Source: DATAFF01 sp036257595 (lineage in GTDB: Bacteria > Pseudomonadota > Alphaproteobacteria > Rhizobiales > Aestuariivirgaceae). Taken from it: a DNA stretch of 27,596 nucleotides. The notes under the pieces are model-generated. The model did not search any database and was not told where the DNA came from. It was given only the letters and a program-made list of their open reading frames with translations. A program made the translations under genes and the position numbers. Positions 22,912 to 27,596 of the stretch are shown piece after piece; within the stretch, counting starts at the first letter, position 1, and every line of letters starts with the position of its first letter. The stretch covers positions 1 to 27,596 of the forward strand of contig DATAFF010000120.1 in assembly GCA_036257595.1 (NCBI GenBank), in the 5' to 3' direction.

Positions 22912-23298
22912 ATGCAGATCGGTGAAGCAGCTGCCCAATCCGGAGTGTCCGCCAAGATGATCAGATACTACGAGGAGATCGGGTTGGTTCCCCGGTCGGC
23001 GCGGCAGCCTCAAGGATACCGGGATTATGACGATCGGGATGTCAATCGACTGAGGTTCGTTGCCCGGGCCCGCGATCTCGGCTTCTCGATCAAGGAGATC
23101 GCGGAGCTGCTTCGCCTTTATTCCGACAGACGGCGATCAAGTGCCGATGTGAAGCGCATAGCGCTTAGGCATGTGGCGGAGCTCGAGACAAAGATCAGGG
23201 CGATGCGACAATTGAAGCATACCATCCAGCAGCTCGCGGATCGCTGTCATGGAGATCAGAGACCGGATTGTCCAATCCTGGATGATCTGGCTCGATGA
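22912..23298 (+). CDS. cueR: CueR-type copper-responsive MerR regulator
   Basis: A 128-residue MerR-family activator. The winged helix-turn-helix is at residues 1-40 (MQIGEAAAQSGVSAKMIRYYEEIG). A long dimerisation helix follows, and the metal loop is C112-x7-C120 (CHGDQRPDC). Ser77 (RRSSADVK) takes the place where divalent-metal sensors have Cys. Cys112, Cys120 and Ser77 fall at exactly the residue numbers known for E. coli CueR, so sensing of Cu(I)/Ag(I) is strongly supported. The frame is open over 2 kb upstream, opposite the ATPase, but only the ATG at 22912 starts the family N-terminus. It is divergent from the ATPase it should activate. Confidence 0.95.
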   Translation: MQIGEAAAQSGVSAKMIRYYEEIGLVPRSARQPQGYRDYDDRDVNRLRFVARARDLGFSIKEIAELLRLYSDRRRSSADVKRIALRHVAELETKIRAMRQLKHTIQQLADRCHGDQRPDCPILDDLAR

Positions 23299-23444
23299 TC
23301 GTTGGTCCTCGTGAGTAACGGTTGTTGCGGCAGCTGAAGGGTCGATCGCCCGCGGAAGAAGACGGTCAGCGAGTTGCCGCAAGCGCGTCATTGTGACAAA
23401 TATCTAGACCACTAGCGCATGATTGCGCAGCACCGGCAAAGAAG

Positions 23445-24476
23445 ATGCAGCTCGATCCCGCAACATCGCCAAGTCCCCGAGACATTCGCCCCAGGAGGGT
23501 CGCAGAGCAGGGGGTGGTGGCTTGTGGTGTCTATCTGGAAGGCAAGCGGATCGCCGATATCCCAATCGACGAAGCAGGAGAGTGGGTGCGCCAACCCGGC
23601 CACGTGGTTTGGATCGGCCTTTACGAACCGGATCTGGAACTGCTGCATCGCCTGCGGAACCAGTTCGGGCTTCATCCGCTGGCAATCGAGGATGCCGGTC
23701 AAGCCCATCAACGTCCCAAGATCGAGCAATATGGGGAAAGCCTGTTCATCGTTGCTCGCACCGCCCAGATCGTCGACAACCGGATTGCCTATGGGGAGAC
23801 CCACCTTTTCGTAGGACACGGATTTGTCATTTCGGTCAGGCACGGCGCATCGACTTCCTATTCAGCCGTGCGGGAGCGCAGCGAATCCTGTCCCAAGATG
23901 CTGTCCCATGGCGAAGACTACATTCTATACGCCATTCTCGACTTCATCGTTGATAATTACGTGCCCGTCATCGAAACGGTCCATGCCGAAGTCGACCGGA
24001 TCGAGGATGACGTGCTTGAAGAGAAGTCGCATCCATCGGATGTGAAGCGGCTGTATATTCTGCGGCGCGATTTGCTTCGGCTTCGAGATGCAGTGGTGCC
24101 CCTTGTCGAGGTGTGCCGGAGGCTCGAGCATGCCGAGGTCAAACCGATCGATCCGCCGATGCAGCCGCTGTTTCGCGACGTGACCGACCACGTTCGGCGC
24201 GTTCAGGAGGAGATTGACAGCTTGCGGGAGCTCATGGCGTTTGCGTTCGAGGCAAGCCTCATGATGGCTCAGGCGCAGCAAAACACGATCGTGCGCCGAC
24301 TTGCTGCATGGGCAGCTATTCTGGCAGTTCCGACAGCGGTCGCCGGCATCTATGGGATGAATTTCGCCAATATGCCCGAGCTGCAATGGCAATATGGTTA
24401 CTTCGTGGTGATCGGCGCCATCGCCGGGGCGTGCGGCTTCCTTTTTTGGCAGTTCCGAAAGATCGGCTGGCTGTAA
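23445..24476 (+). CDS. corA: CorA-family magnesium/cobalt transporter
   Basis: A 343-residue divalent-cation channel. It has an N-terminal cytoplasmic alpha/beta domain (VVWIGLYEPDLELLHRLRNQFGLHPLAIED, split), a long helical region (about 200-285), and two C-terminal transmembrane helices. The selectivity motif GMN stands at about residues 304-306 (IYGMNFANMPEL) between the two helices, and the tail is short and basic (WQFRKIGWL). It should import Mg2+, Ni2+ or Co2+ as a pentamer. The intergenic region before it (23299-23444) contains only a weak 8-base inverted repeat (23325-23332 / 23375-23382) and no recognisable Mg2+ leader. The ATG at 23445 has AAGAAG at 23438-23443. Confidence 0.95.
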   Translation: MQLDPATSPSPRDIRPRRVAEQGVVACGVYLEGKRIADIPIDEAGEWVRQPGHVVWIGLYEPDLELLHRLRNQFGLHPLAIEDAGQAHQRPKIEQYGESLFIVARTAQIVDNRIAYGETHLFVGHGFVISVRHGASTSYSAVRERSESCPKMLSHGEDYILYAILDFIVDNYVPVIETVHAEVDRIEDDVLEEKSHPSDVKRLYILRRDLLRLRDAVVPLVEVCRRLEHAEVKPIDPPMQPLFRDVTDHVRRVQEEIDSLRELMAFAFEASLMMAQAQQNTIVRRLAAWAAILAVPTAVAGIYGMNFANMPELQWQYGYFVVIGAIAGACGFLFWQFRKIGWL

Positions 24477-24592
24477 AGGCACTGTGGATGTTGCCGAACA
24501 CCCCGAAACATCGAGCGGCGGGGAATCCATCGCATTTTTTCGGAACCTTGGCGCGCAACTCAATATTTCTCCGTCAAGGAAGGAGCCGCGCG

Positions 24593-24826
24593 ATGTCCAG
24601 ATGTGAAACCTGCGGCAATGACTATGACAAGGCTTTTGAGGTTGTCATAGGCGGGCAAACCCACTGTTTCGACAGCTTCGAATGCGCGATTCATGCGCTG
24701 GCGCCGGTCTGCTCGGCCTGTGGAATCCGGATCGTTGGCCATGGGCTTGAAAGAGCAGGGGAATTTTATTGCTGCGTCCACTGCGCCGAGGAGAAGGGCG
24801 CGACCGGGCTTCGTGATCGCGGCTAA
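24593..24826 (+). CDS. nine-cysteine zinc-ribbon/metallothionein-like small protein
   Basis: A 77-residue protein with nine cysteines (positions 4, 7, 25, 31, 40, 43, 60, 61, 64) and several histidines. They fall in two groups: CETC with Cys25 and Cys31, and CSAC with the C-terminal FYCCVHC. This pattern suggests two structural or metal-storing sites; the C-terminal FYCCxxCA resembles prokaryotic metallothioneins. The ATG is preceded by AAGGAAGGAG (24577-24586). The frame continues upstream into corA, but those codons are not part of the family. The gene follows CorA by 116 bases; a metal-buffering role would suit the neighbourhood but is inference. Confidence 0.72.
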   Translation: MSRCETCGNDYDKAFEVVIGGQTHCFDSFECAIHALAPVCSACGIRIVGHGLERAGEFYCCVHCAEEKGATGLRDRG

Positions 24827-24849
24827 TCAACCGTCTTGTCATCGCCAAA

Positions 24850-25764
24850 GTGGAAACGACCCAGACAGTCACGGTATTTGGCGGTACCGGGTTTCTTGGT
24901 AGACGAGTTGTAGACTGCTTACGCCAAAAGGGGGCGAGCGTGCGCATTGCCTCCCGCCACCCTGACCGGGGCCGAAAGCTGTTCGGCAAGGATACCGACC
25001 GCTTACGGTCTATAGAGGTCGACATTCACGATGTGGGATCGGTTCGCAAAGCGATCGCCGGTGCCGAGGCAGCCGTGAATGCGGTCAGCCTCTATGTCGA
25101 ACATGGGTCGGAGACGTTCCAATCAGTGCATGTAGACGCGGCGCGAGGTGTGGCGAGAACTGCACGCGAGGCCGGCGTTCAGCGCCTGATTCATATCTCC
25201 GGCATTGGCTCCGATCCGAACTCATCATCGAACTATATCAAAGCACGTGGCCAGGGCGAGCTGGCGGTGAGGGATGCGTTTCCCGATGTCACGCTGATCC
25301 GGCCTGCCGTCATGTTCGGTGCGGATGATGCGTTTCTTCGTCCGATCGTCGATCTGCTCCGTCGTCTGCCCGTCTATCCGCTGTTTGGCCTAGGGAAGAC
25401 CCGGCTGCAGCCTGCCTTTGTCGAGGACGTGGCTCTGGCCGTTGTCGTCGCGACGCAGCAATCGGATGCGGGCACGCGGACAATCGAGTGCGCCGGTCCG
25501 CGCATTTATACTTACGAGGCCCTGCTCAGGACGATCGCCGATGCGATGAAGGTGCACAGACCTCTGATGCCGATGCCGTTTGCCGCGTGGCACATCCTGG
25601 CAGGCATCGCAGAATGGCTGCCAAAGCCAGCAATCACGCGCAACCAGGTGGAGCTGATGGAACATGACAATGTAGCAGCGCCGGATTCTCCCGGTTTTGC
25701 AGAACTGGGTATTGCTCCCCGGTCGCTCGAGGAGTTTCTGCCGACCATCCTCCACGATCGCTGA
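24850..25764 (+). CDS. NDUFA9-like NAD(P)-binding epimerase/NmrA-family protein
   Basis: A 304-residue Rossmann-fold protein of the atypical short-chain dehydrogenase group, similar to the NDUFA9 accessory subunit of complex I and to NmrA-like sensors. The nucleotide-binding motif is VFGGTGFLGRRVVD (GxxGxxG, about residues 9-22). A conserved turn (IHISGIGSDPNSSSNYIKARGQGE) at about 115-138 includes the Tyr-x3-Lys-type segment YIKAR, weakly kept as YxxAR. No complex I genes lie nearby. The start is GTG at 24850, 23 bases after the small Cys-rich gene, and no good ribosome binding site is visible. It ends 9 bases before the convergent attachment-family gene. Confidence 0.85.
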   Translation: METTQTVTVFGGTGFLGRRVVDCLRQKGASVRIASRHPDRGRKLFGKDTDRLRSIEVDIHDVGSVRKAIAGAEAAVNAVSLYVEHGSETFQSVHVDAARGVARTAREAGVQRLIHISGIGSDPNSSSNYIKARGQGELAVRDAFPDVTLIRPAVMFGADDAFLRPIVDLLRRLPVYPLFGLGKTRLQPAFVEDVALAVVVATQQSDAGTRTIECAGPRIYTYEALLRTIADAMKVHRPLMPMPFAAWHILAGIAEWLPKPAITRNQVELMEHDNVAAPDSPGFAELGIAPRSLEEFLPTILHDR

Positions 25765-25773
25765 TCCGCGAGC

Positions 25774-26238
25774 TCAATCGAGAGTCGATCGGCTCATGCC
25801 TTTCAAATACGCCTTGAGTTGCTGCTCGGGTGTATTGGTGAGATCCAATGTGATCTCGTCTGCCACCTTGGCCTTCAATTCCTTTGTCAGTTCCTGACGC
25901 AGATCGCCAAGGAACGCGGGCGGCGCCACCAGAACCAGACGGTCGAAACGCTCGGCAAGCATGGCCCGTCGCAACTCGTCGACGATCTTGCCGGCGAATT
26001 CACGCTTGCGATGGCGATGCGGATCGGTGGGGTTTTCCTTGGCGTGGCGGCCAGCTCCGACGGAATCGAATGTTCGCCCAGGCTTGTCGGCGAGCATTTC
26101 GCCGCTCTTCGGCAGATCGATGGAAAGCCCTGAATCGTCGATTTCGCGGGGTGCTTCCTGCGCGCCAGTGCTCTCAAAAACCTTGGCGCGGCTGCCGTCG
26201 GCAACGAGAAACCAGGTCCGTTCAGTGTTGATCCTCAT
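25774..26238 (-). CDS. host-attachment family protein (PF10116-type)
   Basis: A 154-residue protein of the family annotated 'required for attachment to host cells', named from Agrobacterium/rhizobial work. It starts with the standard TWFLVADGSRAKVFES (about residues 8-23), and the later LVLVAPPAFLGDLRQEL and NTPEQQLKAYL are family features. Despite the name, the fold is soluble and likely cytoplasmic; it has no signal peptide. In structure-based views the family resembles eRF1-domain or acetyltransferase-like proteins, but its chemistry is unknown. It is the last gene of the stress operon, starting 1 base after the DUF2267 stop. Confidence 0.87.
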   Translation of the reverse strand: MRINTERTWFLVADGSRAKVFESTGAQEAPREIDDSGLSIDLPKSGEMLADKPGRTFDSVGAGRHAKENPTDPHRHRKREFAGKIVDELRRAMLAERFDRLVLVAPPAFLGDLRQELTKELKAKVADEITLDLTNTPEQQLKAYLKGMSRSTLD

Positions 26239-26239
26239 G

Positions 26240-26668
26240 TCAATGGACCGGGAACAGCGTCCGGATATCCTGCGGCAGGCTCTGCTTCACCTCGGCAATC
26301 TCGCCGGGATCAAGATAATGGTCGAGGATCTTGAACACGGCGCGCGCTGCATCATCGGCACCAAGCGGCCGCGTCTGCTCGAGATGCTCACCGATCCGCT
26401 GCAGGAATTCGTCGCGCGAGCGGATGCGGTCCGGTTTTCCTGCAGGTCGGTATCCCTCGTAATAGATGCCGCGCACCAGCATCGGCAGCTGCGACGCCAG
26501 ATGCGCCGCCTCATCCGGGGTCAGCCTGTCGCGCAGGGTAAAGAGCACTGCCCGCAGTGCCTGGTAGCAGCGGTGCCGGTCGGGGCCAATCTGCTCGCCG
26601 ATCTCCTTCAACCATATGTTGGTCGTTTGCAGGGTCTTGTCGAACACTTCCAGTCCAGTCGCACTCAT
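26240..26668 (-). CDS. DUF2267 protein
   Basis: A 142-residue helical DUF2267 protein. Family marks are FDKTLQTTNIWLKEIGEQIG at the start, YQALRAVLFTLRDRLTPDEAAHLASQLP in the middle, and LPQDIRTLFP at the end. The function is unknown; the family is common in stress-related and host-associated gene sets of alphaproteobacteria. I chose ATG 26668, not the GTG 3 bases earlier, because AGGAG lies 7 bases upstream and the ATG shares one base with the previous gene's stop (TGATG). It is therefore translationally coupled to the HPF gene. Confidence 0.87.
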   Translation of the reverse strand: MSATGLEVFDKTLQTTNIWLKEIGEQIGPDRHRCYQALRAVLFTLRDRLTPDEAAHLASQLPMLVRGIYYEGYRPAGKPDRIRSRDEFLQRIGEHLEQTRPLGADDAARAVFKILDHYLDPGEIAEVKQSLPQDIRTLFPVH

Positions 26669-27264
26669 CACGCATCTCCTGATTGTGCCGGGGTCCTGTT
26701 TCGCTCTCGGAGCCTCACCGAGCTCGCCTGCGGTCCCATCGGCCCTTCATCGGTTGCGCGCGTCACCTCAACGATCATTCCCACTTCCAGCTCGTCGAAT
26801 TCGCCACCGATCACCGCATTCCGGGTGAAATAGAGCTCCGGTGATTCATCAATTTCGATGAAACCGTAGTTCTGCTCGGGAAACAGGCGGACCACCATTC
26901 CGCTCTGGCTTCCACCATCATGCAGCTTCACGTCGTCCTTCTGCAGGTCGCCGATCTTCTCCAACTGCCGCTCTACGGCATCGAAGGCGTTGTTGACCGC
27001 CGCAGTATGGTCCTGCTTGACCTCTCGCCGCTCTTCCTCGTCCTTGCCGATGACAGGACCGTGGCCAGGGACATCAGCCTCAACTGAAACGGCGATCGGG
27101 ACCTTCGCGGTTTCGGCTGCCCGGTGCGGAACCTCGACAACCACCCGGCAACCGGTCAGGCGCGGATAGAGTCTCTCGATGTGCTCGACGCGCTGACGGA
27201 TCAGCATCTCCAGCGCCGGCGAGCTCTCCATGCTTCTAAAGGTGATCTGAAGAGGGCGTTGCAT
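26668..27264 (-). CDS. HPF/RaiA ribosome-hibernation domain fused to a cold-shock domain
   Basis: A 198-residue two-domain protein. Residues 1-105 form an HPF/RaiA (sigma54-modulation) domain (LQITFRSMESSPALEMLIRQR... CRVVVEVPHR ... DHTAAVNNAFDAVERQLEK), which binds the 30S decoding region and stalls translation in resting or stressed cells. Residues 122-185 form a cold-shock/RNA-binding domain with the RNP1-like NYGFIEI (132-138) and RNP2-like ELYFTRNAV (143-151). The classical ribosome-dimerisation tail of long HPF proteins is missing; the cold-shock domain stands in its place. No ribosome binding site is evident before ATG 27264. It is first in an operon with DUF2267 and the attachment-family protein, behind an EcfG-like promoter (27318-27342). 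Confidence 0.9.
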   Translation of the reverse strand: MQRPLQITFRSMESSPALEMLIRQRVEHIERLYPRLTGCRVVVEVPHRAAETAKVPIAVSVEADVPGHGPVIGKDEEERREVKQDHTAAVNNAFDAVERQLEKIGDLQKDDVKLHDGGSQSGMVVRLFPEQNYGFIEIDESPELYFTRNAVIGGEFDELEVGMIVEVTRATDEGPMGPQASSVRLRERNRTPAQSGDA

Positions 27265-27317
27265 ATGGCCGAATCCATTTGTGCGCGCAGCACGAGCACG
27301 ACGATCTCCTCGACGGA

Positions 27318-27342
27318 AACGTCCTAGCCTGATGCCTGTTCC
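27318..27342 (-). promoter_or_regulatory. EcfG-type (general stress) promoter of the HPF operon
   Basis: On the minus strand GGAAC (27342-27338), 17 bases, GTT (27320-27318), with C before GTT. This is a full match to the GGAAC-N16-CGTT consensus. Transcription would begin near 27311 with a leader of about 47 bases. The rest of 27265-27400 shows no gene or other clear signal. Confidence 0.7.
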
Positions 27343-27400
27343 GGCTGTCTCGTGCCGAAAACACGCTTTGGCCCGACCGGGAGCAGGGGCAATGGCCTCG

Positions 27401-27596
27401 TCACCCCTGGTCGGTCACTGCGACAGCAAGCAGAAGGAGACCGATCATCGCAAACACGGCACGAGTGACGTGCCCTGACTCCCATCGATCACGGAGCGCT
27501 CGCCAGTTCTCCACTTTGGGGTCATCGTCCGCCACGTCGCTTTGCTTGCCAAAGAATGCCACGCCCGCTTGGCCGAGGCGAACTTCCTTGAGCCAG
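27401..27596 (-). CDS. DUF1772-like membrane protein (C-terminal fragment)
   Basis: The last ~64 codons of a gene that runs off the right edge of the window. The visible end (VENWRALRDRWESGHVTRA, then FAMIGLLLLAVAVTDQG and a TGA at 27401-27403) resembles the C-terminus of DUF1772/anthrone-oxygenase-like membrane proteins, where a W-x-x-LR-x-RWE-x-GH motif precedes the last transmembrane helix. The N-terminal part is outside the window. It is on the same strand as the HPF operon, 136 bases before the HPF start, but the stress promoter lies between them, so the HPF operon has its own start. Confidence 0.55.
   Translation of the reverse strand, partial: WLKEVRLGQAGVAFFGKQSDVADDDPKVENWRALRDRWESGHVTRAVFAMIGLLLLAVAVTDQG

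Noticed and set aside
23299..23444. Mg2+ riboswitch or leader before corA
   Set aside because: Only one weak 8-base inverted repeat with a 42-base loop is visible; no recognisable Mg2+ leader structure.
24501..24540. Hairpin plus T-run after corA as a terminator
   Set aside because: The stem is only 5 base pairs with a 13-base loop, and the T-run begins over 10 bases after the stem.
24542..24566. Possible EcfG promoter (GGAAC) before the nine-cysteine gene
   Set aside because: No GTT at the expected distance; only an ATT at a stretched spacing, so it is below the standard of the other sites.
1..27596. tRNA genes, rRNA, CRISPR repeats, transposases or prophage genes
   Set aside because: I looked across both strands and saw no regularly spaced repeats, no transposase or integrase motifs, and no cloverleaf or rRNA-like segments.

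Overview
The window looks like chromosomal DNA from a GC-rich alphaproteobacterium, most likely of the order Hyphomicrobiales. This rests on the gene families present (hopanoid-type HpnI/HpnK, the host-attachment family, DUF1194, DUF2267, an ECF42-type sigma factor) and on several GGAAC-N17-GTT-like motifs. Those motifs resemble promoters read by EcfG, the general-stress sigma factor of alphaproteobacteria. The taxonomic call is inference. I see no rRNA, tRNA, CRISPR array, phage or insertion sequence. Gene packing is tight, and the longest stretch without a gene is about 200-270 bases.

Layout. 90-4201 (+) is a same-strand run: DGPF/YCII protein, ECF42-type sigma factor with a C-terminal TPR region, a DUF2157 membrane protein coupled to its GDYXXLXY partner, and a beta-carbonic anhydrase. 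4202-6390 (-) holds a DUF892 ferritin-like protein with an unusual N-terminal extension, a coupled SRPBCC-cupin pair and a 66-residue unknown protein. 6592-7828 (+) has a TauD/TfdA dioxygenase and a small membrane protein. 7842-8900 (-) is an AI-2E/PerM-type membrane protein. 9055-10446 (+) is a mercuric-reductase-like flavoprotein. 10429-12235 (-) is a DrrAB-type ABC exporter. 12299-16242 (-) is a three-subunit, Tat-targeted molybdenum aldehyde oxidase resembling PaoABC.

The stretch 16434-19182 (+) carries three overlapping genes: a YkoP-like protein, an HpnI-type glycosyltransferase and an HpnK-type deacetylase. Together they look like a glycolipid sugar-transfer and deacetylation module. 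They are followed by a DUF1810 protein and an exported DUF1194 (VWA-like) protein. 20491-23298 is a classical copper circuit: a CopA-type ATPase (-) diverging from a CueR-type regulator (+) across a clear CueR operator. 23445-25764 (+) has CorA, a nine-cysteine small protein and an NDUFA9-like NAD(P)-binding protein. 27264-25774 (-) is a stress operon: HPF/cold-shock fusion, DUF2267 and host-attachment protein, behind an EcfG-like promoter. A truncated DUF1772-like gene runs off the right edge.

The main theme is stress and envelope physiology: several candidate EcfG promoters, copper export, aldehyde oxidation, ribosome hibernation and lipid modification. I did not find a clearly new multi-gene system. 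The strongest leads are the GGAAC-N17-GTTCC site between the oxidase and glycolipid operons, which reads as a promoter on both strands, and the YkoP-HpnI-HpnK module without its usual HpnJ partner.
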